Source: Phytophthora colocasiae
Taxonomy: Eukaryota; Oomycota; Peronosporomycetes; Peronosporales; Peronosporaceae
Reading direction: 5' to 3'
Assembly (NCBI GenBank): GCA_018806915.1
Contig: JAGKQI010000015.1
Location: 1 to 64,000, forward strand
Length of the DNA stretch: 64,000 nucleotides
Under the pieces are notes generated by a model. The model was not told the origin of the DNA. It did no database searches and worked only from the letters and a program-made list of their open reading frames with translations. This document shows, in pieces, positions 1 to 11,025 of the stretch. Both the position numbers and the translations under genes were made by a program. Within the stretch, counting starts at the first letter, position 1. Every line of letters starts with the position of its first letter.

Positions 1-1974
1 TGGCCACCACCACCAAATACAGGGGCGCGGATAATAATGATGGGGGCTGGATCATGACGCGAGCCGTGATACCAACCCCGTTCCCACACACGAATGTATC
101 GTTTTGCTGTCATCTGCGTGCCTGGAACGAATGATTACATGCCAGTGGTGCCGCGCTACAGCGCGGCATCACGCTTAAGATCAGGCACTGAGACCAACCT
201 ATTACTCGAATACGAGGCAAGTCGTACCACCTGGTTGCAGGCAGTAAAGGTCTTTTGTTGGCGCGCGCATTCCTGTTCATCAGCCTGACATTCACAGCAG
301 ATTAGCAAAACGTGATCAGGCGCAAAACGTCGACGGTGGATAGTACATGTATCACGCTGTAGTCTACATATAGTATCCTACTAGTACACTGTGGCAAGTA
401 CTGTACACACAACGTGCGGGCATACTAATGTATGTCAAATTGACATTGACAATCAAGATTTTGCAGTATAGTGCTGCGATTGGTTTCTAAGGAGGATTCA
501 TTCATGTCGATTCATTAATGCCTTACAAACTGGTTTTCTTACCTGTAACTGAGACTCTCAATAGCAACATCGCACACATGATAAAGTTATCAGGGCGATC
601 ACCTCATGCATAAATGGTTGGCCACTTACTGCTGGCCTGGTGGTTGCTCTCACGCTTCCTCAACAATTCGCATTGCCTCTTGCGCTTGCACTTTTTTGTC
701 ACTGTGTGCAGATTTGAAGCAATTTCGCCGCGAGTGGTGGGTGCAACTTGCTGCATTTCATGCTTCTTAGCTGTTGTATATACCCCGCTTCGCTGAGTGG
801 GCACGGACGATCACGGACTCGGTGATTTGCGTACTTAAGTATTGCGTGAATTCAGAGCGCGTGGCTTCATCCACTGGGCAGCACTCATTCATGCATCTGC
901 TTCTTCGAAGTAGTACAAGATATTCCTTACGCATGCATGGGTTTAGTCGCGTATAAGTGATTAAATAGTTTGCATCTACGGCACACAGCCAGCAATGGCA
1001 TTGACCCTTTAATCTGAGTCCAAATACTCAGACCTGATACTCTGAATCAGACTGGGTATTGTCGCAATATCTCCATTTTTACGTGAAGAAGCCGAATTTG
1101 TCCGACCAGAGAACGCGCTGTGTCTTGATGCCGGAGGTGATCGAAAACCAGCGGTGGTACCCCATACTGGTGCGTACACGTTTTATCCTATCTGTGGGAG
1201 TGCTGCTCACTACCTCCTTTCACATTACAAGCATAGAAATTCTCGTTCTCATATCACTAACATGTTTTCTATTTTATCCAAATATCCAGGGCTGGACAGC
1301 GCTTAGAACTTTAAACGCAGAGGATCCCCCGCGTGGTGGCTGTGCAGCTCAGCAAGAAGCTTGTCCGAGTACAGACGATCAGAAGGAGTTTGTGTGGACT
1401 AGTCTGTACAAGGGTGAAGACTACGTGACGAAGAGGGTTGGCTGTGGCCAGGGGAGAAATTTAATCGACACTTTAGGCCCCCTTACGACGTTCCAGTGTC
1501 GCGTCCGTACTCCGATGTATGGATGGAGACAAATCCAACGAACAAAACGACGCCAAAAATTGGCAAGCTTCAGAGGCTGAGAATGGCCAGCTTCGTGAGG
1601 CTGAGAAATGCGAAAGCCTCCCGGAGGTGAAGAAAGCACATCTGAGACGGGGAAACCAATTCCGATTTGCAGACGCTCTTCCTGTACAGCAAGAAGGAAA
1701 CACACAGAAGAAAGAAACCAAGGAGGAGAGATTTATCTACGCCATCTGGAAGCAAAATCAACCTCTAAGAGTGACGAGAAGAGACCAAATCGCTTTTACC
1801 ACTGCAGCCATAGTGATACTGACAGCGAAGAACACGTGTTGTTCATCCGTTCGAGACTCATAGACGAAAAAGTCTAAACGTGGAGAGCCAGCGAGATCTT
1901 CAGGCTTCTTTGAGTAGGATTTCCTCTGCAGTGGTGTTTTCGGCTGCCGTCGTCAGCTATTAACTTTGGCGGGG
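1..1974. other. No supported gene; AT-balanced intergenic or decayed DNA
   Basis: I see only short overlapping ORFs on both strands with no recognisable domain. The longest, at 1059-1580 and 1519-1863 (+), is rich in charged residues without a family signature. They overlap equally open frames on the other strand. A decayed upstream part of the lipase-like gene that follows could lie in the last few hundred bases, but I cannot support a boundary. Confidence 0.4.
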
Positions 1975-4480
1975 TCATCTTTCAAAGCAAGCGGTCTATG
2001 GCACTGTCCAGTTCATCAAGGAGGCGTCATTGTTTGGCCTGAGATGGCCCAAGCTGCTACTGCATGCAATATCAGATGACCACAGATTCCTAAAGGACGT
2101 GAAGTAGAGCATGAGGAGTTCTGATGAAGAGAAATCGATGTGGAAGTTCCACATCCATGGTGTCCAAGCGCTTCCTAGATTTGAGTCCTGTTGAGAGATC
2201 CCTCAGTGACGTGTTGCGAAGATAATATCCCGGAAGTATCCGTCACCTCAGAACTGCTACCGAGTCTAAAGCACTGCAATGAAATGCAACAATATAGAGT
2301 TCGGTATGACCAAGTTCCGCTATCAGTGCCGTGATACTGCCCCGAATCCTTTTGTCGGGATCATTTACCAGAGTCCAAGTGATCAGCCCGATGCATATGA
2401 CACAACACTTTTTTCAAGTTATGCAAGAATTGTCACTACATTTTGATGGGAGAAGATTGTACCAGCAGCTTGTGCAGTAGCGCATTAATTACGCAGTCAA
2501 AGACTACCTTACAGAGTTCTAAGCTGACCGTCTCTTACAACACCGCCACAGGTTACACAAACAGTCGATAAGATTATGCGAGGCTGGAGGCACACTTGTA
2601 GCAGCGAAGTCCGCACCAATTGGTGCTGCAGCAAAGATGGCAGTGGCAGTGAGTGCTGACTTATTGAGCCATCAAGTAGAGCTGGCTTGCTTGGCTTTAT
2701 CCTCCGCAATGAATCGTCGGCGAATGTCATTCCCTCAACGCAGAAGCGGCCTGCTTCGGAGACTTAGACGACCTCGGATTTCAAGATGCTGCTATTGGAA
2801 CAGTATTACTTCATGGCAATGGAATCGAGGCGATCGTGGTGCTGAGCCTGAAGGGAAAAGACAAGTCATAATGGATGTGAGACCAAGTCTCGGATGATTT
2901 CTTAGCGAATATGCTGAAGTACGCTCCGTTAGCACTGCACGGTATCTACGGAACTGGACGTCCATGGATATCCAACGCATCCAGCAGGTTGCAAGGATTT
3001 TCCCTTATCTTCGCTCATGTCCAAGACCAGATGTTCGGCATCCCATCTTTCGCACTGTTGGGCAACAAAGAGAACAAGACGGCTTTGGTCCTGATTCCGA
3101 GGCTCCAAATCTGACTTCCAAGATGCACTGACAGGATATCCAAGCTTTTATCCAGAGGAAATCGGGTTGTCTTCGGCATGGAGCGCCGCCAGAGCGAAGG
3201 CAATCTGGTGGATTTGTGGATGCATTTGCACACAACGGCATGCTGAAAGCTGTCATGTGGATCAAAGACCGCATTGTCGGAAGTCGCTTTCTGTGTACTT
3301 CAGCAACGAAGAAGGTATCAAGCATTGTGTTCGCTGGCCACTCCTTAGGTGCTGGTTGTGCCAGCTTTACTCTCGGTCATGGCGTTGCAGGAAGGAGTTC
3401 GAAGACCTCGAATGCTTCGCGTATGCCGTTGCCCTGCTTGTGTGAACTTGAGCGTGGCCGAGTCATGCAACGACTTCGTTCATTCCATTGTGCTTCTGAG
3501 ATGACATTGTACCTCGAGCGAAAGCAGCGAATGTCCCTCAAACTTGTAGACGAGCTGAAGGAATTTCAAAAGGCACATGCTGGCGTGACACGGCGTCCGG
3601 AGGATTTGGGAAAGCGTTTAAGCTGACCGAAAGCAAGGTGCTGCCGGGCACCAGAGAGAAACGTGAATGGGCTACAGAAGCAGCCGGATCAACGGAAGTG
3701 GAAGATAGCGAATCGAGATAAAGTGGCAGCGGACAAGAAGAAAACTAAGCTCAGCACAGAACAAACTCACGTTGGCAGAGAAGAAAGCAGAAGGAAACCA
3801 ACAAGGGGTGAAGGTGTCTCGTCTTGGACTCTCACGCGTACAAAACCTGATCGATCAGCTGGATAAAGTTACTGAGATACTAATAATGAGACAAGGCGCC
3901 TTGAACCTTTCCGACGAGGTTCTCTCGTAGGTGAAGCGAAAGTGTAGTTGCAGATCTGGCGACGACTCTGGTAGAAGATCCCAGGAGCTCTACATCCCAG
4001 GAAAAGCGTGAATCCCATATTTTTTCTTCTACAAGGGTATCTACGAGGCCGTCCACGTCGACCGCAAGTGTGAAGAGCTCTCGCATATTCCAGTGCAACT
4101 GCAGAACATGCTCAGCGACCACTTGGGTCTGCAACTATTTAAGTGCACTTCGTATTGTGTGTTGCGGAGATGCACGCCGTGCCAGCCTCAACACTGCCAG
4201 TAGGAATGGGTGCCGTTTAGTACCAAGACGCGCTGCATGTGCTGCGATTCGCCCTTCACGTGGAACTCAACGTCTTCGAGTGAAGCGCCTGCAGCAGAGA
4301 CCGACCAGCACAACTGCCGACGTTGCGGTGCTCTCGTGTGCGAAGGTTGTTCGGAGAAGTTCAAGTCGATCCCCGAATCTCGGCATTAACGTACCAGTCC
4401 GCGTGTAGCTGCGATCGCTGCTACTACGAAGCGTAGATTGATGACTAACCTGGCAAGGAATAAAACGCGTTGTAATTATC
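1975..4480 (+). pseudogene. Class 3 (diacylglycerol-type) lipase with C-terminal FYVE finger, broken by many frameshifts
   Basis: Pieces of one protein can be followed through all three + frames. A region near 2280-2400 reads like a conserved N-terminal segment (RYDQVPLSVP, then VGIIYQSPSDQPDAYD in a second frame). Lipase-core fragments follow at 2770-3110 (LDDLGFQDAAIGTVLLHGNG, GNKENKTALVLI). The nucleophile elbow IVFAGHSLGAGCASFTLG lies at about 3325-3378; GHSLG is the GxSxG serine motif of class 3 lipases. The family's NLSVAESCNDFVHSIVL-like strand is near 3445-3495. A cysteine-rich FYVE-type finger is near 4235-4380, with CxxC pairs around CMCCDSPF and HNCRRCGALVCEGCS. FYVE fingers usually bind phosphatidylinositol 3-phosphate on endosomes, and class 3 lipases hydrolyse acylglycerols, so the intact protein was probably an endomembrane lipase. 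In-frame stops and shifts make this copy non-coding as written. The 5' end is uncertain. Confidence 0.6.
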
Positions 4481-4761
4481 ACTGAAGTGTAAACCTTCGA
4501 AGGCTTACTGCCAAAATACGAGCAATAATCAAAACCTGAAAGATCACGCTTAGTCCTGAGTGGAAGAGATCACGCAGTAGAGCGCGCGGTCTTTCGCTGT
4601 TTCTTCCGCCCTAAAACTTCTGGTCAGCCTTCTCTCTCTTTACGACTCTCTGCTCTGATCTCGTGAGAGCCCGTTCATCCGCTCGTTTGCGCCGAGAAAT
4701 CCTGCCAACACTTGACTTTGGCGGATCCGTAGAATATCTCGCTACACCATCATAAGACTTG

Positions 4762-5389
4762 CTAACACGTCAGACGCTTATCCTTGGCTTTCTCTTTCTT
4801 CGTTAGGGTGAAGTAGTTCGCCACTTTTCTTCCTCCAAAACGCTCATCGTAGACTTTCGAGCGGATTTTTCCTTCGACGCTGCACGCTTCTTCACCCGCA
4901 GTTTCGAACTTTTCATTGTCACTGTCCTCACTTTCACTCTCTTCCTCAGCGAGGAACTTATCAAGGAGCAGAAAACACCTGCCTACATCGATAGGTCGTA
5001 CTTGGTTACCTCCGTCAGTCTGCATCAACAGTTTTCTGGTCATTCGTAGACAAAGCGAACCAGCCATTTTCTTTGCTCTCTGCCCTGGAAGGGAGACGAT
5101 GAAATTGTACGAATCCTTTAGGATGTTCATTTGTCTGCGGACAGCTGAAAGGCTCGAGCGAGTGATTCTGATCCACCCGCGCAAGTTTCTCGAAGTTCTC
5201 GTGAACGTGAGGTTGGTGGAATTCTTCCAAATTCTTCTTGACTCCCGAGTTCTTCACCTCTTTTTTTTGAGTGTCTTGCCATGTCTGGATTTCAGGCCAC
5301 ATCCCACTTCGATCCGATCGTCCAGCGCGTGCGGTAGCGTGGCATTCTTCAGAAGGCAAGAATTTCTCCTTTATTTTTCTTCTCTCCAC
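4762..5389 (-). CDS. Unrecognised basic protein, two overlapping frames
   Basis: A 140-residue frame (5184-4762) ends in TAG and is preceded by a 124-residue frame (5389-5015) in another register; they probably form one protein split by a single indel near 5015-5180. Visible features are lysine-rich ends and an acidic serine stretch (EEESESEDSDNEKFE) in the middle of the C-terminal part. I recognise no domain. The neighbours are a broken lipase upstream and another unknown ORF downstream on the opposite strand, which give no functional hint. Confidence 0.3.
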
Positions 5390-5479
5390 GGCGAAAAATA
5401 CCTAACTGTGTGAAAGAACTTCTTTTTTGAAAAAGTTACACGGTGTCGTTCATATTTTATTTTTCACATTTTGTGTCCA

Positions 5480-6054
5480 TCATAGGGGCTATTAAAAGCC
5501 ACTTGAAGCATGAGTTCGAGCGGTGTGTACATCGCCGTCTATTGCCTTTTGTCGTCCTGGCAATGATGCTGGTGGTCGGGGTATGGTTACTGCGCTTGGC
5601 AGGGCTATCGACGAAGCGATGAGTGACGCTCTGATGCGACGACACACGAACGGTGACTTGGAACGAGGCGAACACATAGACCAAGACAATTTTTGGCGTC
5701 GAACGGACCCTCGTAGTCCGCCGGTGGTTGAAGCGGTGCCGGTAGCACTTCATACAGCATTTATTAAGACCAGCGAGGTGAGCTTGCACACAACTCAAGA
5801 GCTAATGCTTGAACATGATTTTACCTCTGAAAAAGCTCAGAGAAAACCTTAGGACATTGGTTCCGATGCAGAGGCTGGTTAGGAGAAAGAGATTTTTAGA
5901 ACGTGCTAAAGGGAGCCTCGGTTTGGTACTCCCTGAATATTATGACTGGGTCAGCGGGGAGAAAACTATCTACCTACGTGTAGCAGCGCTGAACGAATTC
6001 AGAGTCAAGACTGCCGGATTTCTGTACAATCCATGTTTTGCTACCGATAGGTAG
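5480..6054 (+). CDS. Unrecognised ORF with one hydrophobic segment, frameshifted
   Basis: A short hydrophobic stretch (LPFVVLAMMLVVGVWLLRLA) encoded near 5542-5601 in one frame would make one transmembrane helix. A second frame (5809-6054) continues with a basic, helical-looking 81-residue tail containing LPEYYDWVSGEKTIYLRVA. An intervening frame (5523-5852) carries stops relative to both. I do not recognise the family. The tail looks like a conserved protein because of its even residue mix, but the start and exon structure cannot be fixed from this sequence. Confidence 0.25.
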
Positions 6055-7233
6055 ATCCTTCATCACCAAGCATCGACACGTGACGTGAATGACCGGTTGT
6101 TATGATATTGCAGTTCTGCTGTGAAATGAAAATTCTCAGTTACACCATGCTTATTCCAACGTTGTATTTGCAGTCTATTGGTTGTAGTTCTTCAAGCGAA
6201 CCCAGTTCACAGGGTGTTATTAGCCTTCCATTGGCTAAGCTGTCTTCCACATGATGAACTCATCAAGCACAGCTTGGTTTGAGCTATTCAGGAACTTCCA
6301 CGAAAGCATCGATCGGTTCGCTTCCAGCGTCGAAAAGCCATAGTCCACGTAATTCGAAACGGCATTCCAAGTTGCGTTGTTGCCGTTATCCGGTTGACAG
6401 GGTCAGAGACCCTCAACCGTTCCACAGGCCCCACTTAGAATGTAGACTGGGGCTTGAGGGGTTGAGTGTACGTCTTGAAATCGCTCGAAAACCCCATCCA
6501 GCACTGCCGTACTTGCTGCGAATAGGCGTTTGCCGCTCGGCGTAGTAATACTGGTGGCCAGTCAGGACGACGTCTACCTTGTACTCTGATGAGGAGATCC
6601 TCAAACGCAGCTTGGATGTTAGCGTTGTGGTATGTTGGGACCCCCATTCGGACAACCCGACAGATCATAGAGCCGGACGGTGCATTCCGACAATCAACCA
6701 TGGTGTACATTAGCACGGTTTGCGTCTGCCTTCTTGAGATCCGGCCTCGACCCACGCCAATTGATCTCCGAAATTTGGCCATTACGAGGTGGATCAGCAA
6801 ACTCATTTGCTCGGTTCGCCTTTATAGTCTGTTTCCGGACGATACCGACGTGAAATGGAATCGGCCCGTGCTCGAACGAATACCACATAATTCAGAAGTT
6901 CCACCAACCTCCTTCCGACGGCATCTTAGAACCGAGAGTTGTAGGCCGTGAAGTTACGCAAACGCGTTCATCCGTTCGGCACGACGCGCGGCACAAGCAG
7001 TAGCGAATGGCACTCGTACTCGTGGTTCCTCAACTAAAACCATGCTTACGGTACTGAGCTTCCTTATGACCGGGGCCATGGAGTTCATCCAGTCATTATA
7101 AACCTTCTCATAAAAGAATCCGTCAACTTGGTCGGGCATGAGCCATTGCCGTCGTCCAGCGTAGCCAATGTCACCAAGGTGATAGATGAGATCCACGTTA
7201 TCCACGCTGGGTGTGTTGACGTGTGCGAGCGTC

Positions 7234-9442
7234 ACGCTGGGGTCTCCAAAAATGTATTGTTATTTAAAAAAGGGGTATTATTGTAGGGGACAATAAGGGT
7301 GGGAGCGGGCCATCTCAATATTCTGGCACTTTACGCAATTATTGAAAAGGGGGTCTCTATCTACTTCTTCCAGATTAAGAACTGACGGTTTTGGTGATCT
7401 GCTTCTTCTTCGTTGTCGTCCTCAACTGCGCGTTTCACGGCGTTCGAAATCACTTCGTCCGTCACTAAGTCCCAGTTCACATCTTCAAGGTAGAAGTAAT
7501 GGAGTCTCGAGCGTCTCATGACTGATGCTTTTCCGAAGATACCCCAGCATGCACTCAATCGCGGAGAAAGACGCTCTACTTGTACCGAAGTGGCTGGCAG
7601 CCACGTGAGATCCGGAAGTATATTGATGCCTCCCCTTTACGCGCATTGCAGCTCTGAATGTTGATCGACTCCATCACTTCTTTTCCTGTACGCCGTCGTT
7701 TTTGCCTGATGTCTCCAAGTTGGTTTCCGGTTCTTCTTGGATACGGCGCCGTTTTGCCCTTCTTACTGGCAGATTTGCAGCGCGTGCTGCTACAATTTCT
7801 GGGCGGATGAGGTCTAGCCAGCGTTGCGGCTTCTTTGGTGGTTAGGACAGAATCCTGATTATTTTGTACCTTCAATGACAGCTCTTTCAAAGTCCCTTGG
7901 ACTGAATAAATGGTGGCTTCGATTTGATAGGCGTGTTCATCATCTCTGGAAACTCTAACAACAGCTCGTCAAAAATATCACGTACCAGGCTCAAAGAGAT
8001 TTTGTCGGTTTGTAGCTTCTGCGTTGTCCCGAATCTGGTATCTTCCAGGTACCCCAAGAGCTAGCATGATCCTGGAACGTGTTCCTCTGCGGATGGCAAG
8101 AAGTCGACAATGGGTTTGCGCCGATAGTCTGAATCCAAAGTACGTCCTTGGGAAGATCCCGTTCGACTTGCGTGTCGTTGACGAAAAGATGTAGATATTT
8201 GGCTGGAGTTCTTCTGTACCGACGCAGAAGTCAGACACCCCACTCCATCCGGATTTCATGGAGCCGGAACAGGCTTGAGTTTGCAACCGTTCCTTCTCAA
8301 AATGGCTATGCAGCTTGACCGTCTTGAGTTTGCGCTGAAGCGTCGCGATTTTTTATTAAAGGCATGGAAGCTTTAATGTGATCTTCACTGCAAGGTTGAA
8401 TCTGTGTGAGGTACAACCAATCATGGGAACTCTCGTCCGCTTCGAGATAGCACAGTTAGTGTTCATGTTGTCACACACAACCGCCGCACTAGATTGCTCA
8501 GGTCTAATTTGTAGTGGTCCAGAATCATATCCAAAGAACTGAAATGTGCTCGTCAGCGATGACATCTCTGATGTTTCGGTCCACGAAAAGTAGAAAAGAG
8601 CCAAGAAATGAGTCATCTAATCTTAAAGTAGCCGCCAATACGGCCAGTGAATGCTGGGCAGAGTCCGTCAAACCGTCAAATATCAGCACACGTATTGCTG
8701 ACTCTTTGAGCTCTTCTATAATAGCAGGTTCCATTAATTCCCACGCAGCTTTTCATTCGCGCGAGAAGTGTTTTCGGAGTTGATCTTGTTGTACTTAACC
8801 GCTTCTCGAAACACGTCGTCATCGACTGACGAAAATGGAAGATCCTTGGGCACCACAAGTTTCATCCAACCATGCACGTACGGGGAGTCACTTATCAAAA
8901 CCAAACATGCATCCACGCCAGGTGACGGGGATTCGTTGTCGAACGCCAACGCTCCAGCACTCGCTCATAGTCTGGGTGGCGCCGCAGGATGCGAGATGAG
9001 GTTATGTGATAGCCGCGACTTTGGTCCTGAAAGATGAAGGTGTTGTGACATCTCGTTGCGGCGGTTCTTCCTCCGCTTGTTTGGTCTCGATACATCAACG
9101 AACAGATCTCCCTTGTTCGAGAGACCAGGGTCTAAGGTAGCCATGGATGACGAGGGTGGACAAGTTGAGTAGAAGAGTGTTGGACTTGGTTCGCAAAATC
9201 GGAAATGCCAGCATGAGAGTGAGCTGTGGTCCCCGGCGGCACGGTATAACGCCCACCGGGAGAGGTTTCTCTGGAGGACTGCTTTACTCCTCGACTCTTA
9301 CCGGATCTTTTATAGTATCTTATAAGTTGGAAGTTGACAAATAATATTGTCAATTAAGGGTACGTCCATCAATAAAGGATTGAGACGCCTCCAGCTCCCG
9401 TCAATCCCTTTAATCCCTACTGCTTATAAGGACGACGCTCGC
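7234..9442 (-). mobile_element. hAT-family DNA transposon inserted in the phosphatase gene
   Basis: Phosphatase coding sequence stops at 9450 and resumes at 7226 in register if one copy of CGAGCGT is removed. This 7-bp string flanks the insertion at 7226-7232 and 9443-9449; the eighth base differs (C versus G), which suits the 8-bp target duplications of hAT elements. The interior encodes hAT-like transposase fragments on the minus strand. Subterminal sequences near 7283-7320 and 9377-9421 are imperfect inverted copies (TAGGG...GGGAGC...TCTCAAT). Clean terminal inverted repeats at the exact ends are not obvious, so the ends are set by the target duplication and the coding break. Confidence 0.7.
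7361..9098 (-). pseudogene. hAT transposase, degenerate
   Basis: Fragments in several minus frames run in the order expected for hAT transposases. A histidine-containing stretch near 9040-8980 (SSRILRRHPDYERVLE) resembles the end of a BED zinc finger. Then come VLIFDGLTDSAQHSLAVLA near 8680-8630, [20 protein letters not shown] and SHRFNLAVK near 8475-8400, and a C-terminal stretch near 7570-7370 that could be the remnant of the dimerisation region. Each fragment is in a different register, so no full-length protein can be made. The acidic triad cannot be placed with confidence. Confidence 0.6.
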
Positions 9443-10037
9443 CGAGCGTGTCCGCCAGATTCGTTTACCAGCACCGAAGTCCCCGTAAATCACCATGTTG
9501 AACGTGCCGTTGTCCGTTGCAGCTTTGCGGGCAGTAATGAACGAATACACGTCACTTGTATACTTCTGAGTTGGTCTTGCTACCCACACCTTGTGTAGAA
9601 GTACTTCTGGTATGTAAGGCGTCAAGTTGAGAGACCGTCGCGTGGGTGCAAGACCGTGCACAATTGTTATGAAAGTTGGTCACATAATCCCTAACCTGAA
9701 CTACCTAGTTAAACCCCTGTGTGAGTCAGCGAGGCCCAGTCGCTGACTCCGCAATTAAACAACGACTGCAAGGCAACACACGGACTGTAATCATACACTG
9801 TTTGTCGAAATCGCTTTTGTAATCGTACAAATCCTAAATTGCATCATGGTGTGAACGTACCGTATTGATACATGTAGGCGTTATCGACTCAGAGAACACC
9901 AACAACATTACGGTACGCCTCGTCATCAACGATTACTAGTAATCCCAGTAGGTAGGCACAGTGGGCAACGAATAACCAGAAAACGATGAACTTGCACTTT
10001 ACAAAGCGCTGCTTTAGTACACAAACAAGTTCATCAC

Positions 10038-10690
10038 CATGCCAAGGTTATTCGCTGTAGGGTTGGCAGCCTTCGCATCAGGGGCAGTAGCAATTTGATG
10101 CAGCTCCTTTGACATTAGCGGCAACACTGGGCGTGCATCTGGAGCACTACCGGTAGCATTATGTGCACCGACTGAAAATAGCTCGAAGCCTGTCAAATCA
10201 AGAACAGGTGCCGAGTTTATCTCTGTTTTTGCTGGGGCCATGTTGCCGGTACCGGCATGACTCTTTCGTGGTCAACGTACTCTCAGTGCAAGACAGCGCA
10301 GGGTAGTTCTAATGAGCCGCTGAGTTTGATCAACACAACAGTTTCCCAAACCAATTATTACAGCGACAACACATACGTCCCACCACCACCTCATTGGCCG
10401 AGGAGGCAGCCCAAGCACCAGGCGCACACGCAACGGACAGGTCTGACACCTCATACCAGAAGTATTTCTACAAAGTCGAAAGCAAGGCGAACTCTTGCCT
10501 GTATGAGCCCCATGTACTCGTTCACGACAGCTCGAGCAGCAATAGACAATAATGGCACGCGTTCACCCTGGTCATTTGTTACGAAGATTTCGAGCCTGAG
10601 GGTAAATCCAAGAAACATCTCGCTTGCGGATGTGCGCGCGTCTTTGGGTGTGGGTAGCCGGCTAAACCGCGACAATTTTCAATATTCGCT
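10038..10690 (+). pseudogene. Second purple acid phosphatase remnant (N-terminal part only)
   Basis: An ATG at 10038 opens a short hydrophobic signal-like peptide (MPRLFAVGLAAFASGAVA). Fibronectin-domain segments of the phosphatase family follow in shifting frames: MTLSWSTYSQCKTAQGS at 10257, a YYSDNTY turn near 10350, YQKYFYKVESKANSC near 10460, MYSFTTARAAIDNNGT at 10513, and a worn YGDFG metal motif near 10570 (read as CYEDFEPEG). The MYSF segment aligns with VYSFITARKAATDNGT in the copy at 9.5 kb. Nothing downstream of the first metal motif is visible before 10700. The two copies lie on opposite strands, 5' ends facing each other, about 370 bp apart. Confidence 0.6.
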
Positions 10691-11025
10691 TACGTAAATT
10701 CGCTAACGTCGGGGAGATAAAAAGTGCGACGTTGGCTACTGCTGACGAGTGCCGGTGGCCAAAGCTAACTGGTCCAAGCTGAAGATGCGAAGTTATCCGA
10801 AGGTTGCATATCGTTATTGCACCACACAAATGACCAATCGCAAAGATACAAGCATACAAACTCCAAGTTCATTGGGCGTCCCTTCGCTTGTAGCAAAATC
10901 ATCCGACCAACTTACGTGAGGGCGCTAGGCTAGGCACTCCTCGACCGACACGGAAGAAGCCCCTAAGCAATAGCAGCTAGTAGTTCTCTGTACACAGCAG
11001 AGAGAGACTGTAGACAGCTGCAGCC
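10691..11025. other. Upstream region of the epsin gene; no gene seen
   Basis: About 330 bp between the phosphatase remnant and the epsin start codon. The bases just before the ATG are pyrimidine/purine mixed (CTCTGTACACAGCAGAGAGAGACTG), a plausible oomycete 5' leader, but I cannot name an initiator element. Confidence 0.3.

Larger units (their letters stand above)
6234..9665 (-). pseudogene. Purple acid phosphatase (metallophosphoesterase), split by a hAT transposon
   Basis: The gene reads right to left. The 5' part (9665-9450) encodes the end of the fibronectin-like N-domain (SDVYSFITARKAATDNGTF) and the first metal motif YGDFGAG. The 3' part resumes at 7225 with LAHVNTPSVDNVDLIYHLGD, where HLGD is the GDxxY-type metal motif region. 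It then runs through the FEHGP block (near 6870-6850), NANIQAAFEDLL, the VLTGHQYYYAERQTPI histidine motif (near 6560-6510) and a C-terminus ending LDEFIMWKTA with a stop at about 6234. Purple acid phosphatases are binuclear-metal hydrolases, mostly secreted or vacuolar, that release phosphate. The N-terminus before 9665 is missing. Several single-base shifts occur. The 7234-9442 insertion separates the two metal motifs, so this copy cannot make a working enzyme. Confidence 0.8.

Noticed and set aside
10014..10241. Minus-strand ORF MAPAKTEINSAPVLDLTGF as a small secreted protein
   Set aside because: The plus strand holds the recognisable signal peptide and fibronectin-domain pieces of a phosphatase; the minus frame is a shadow.
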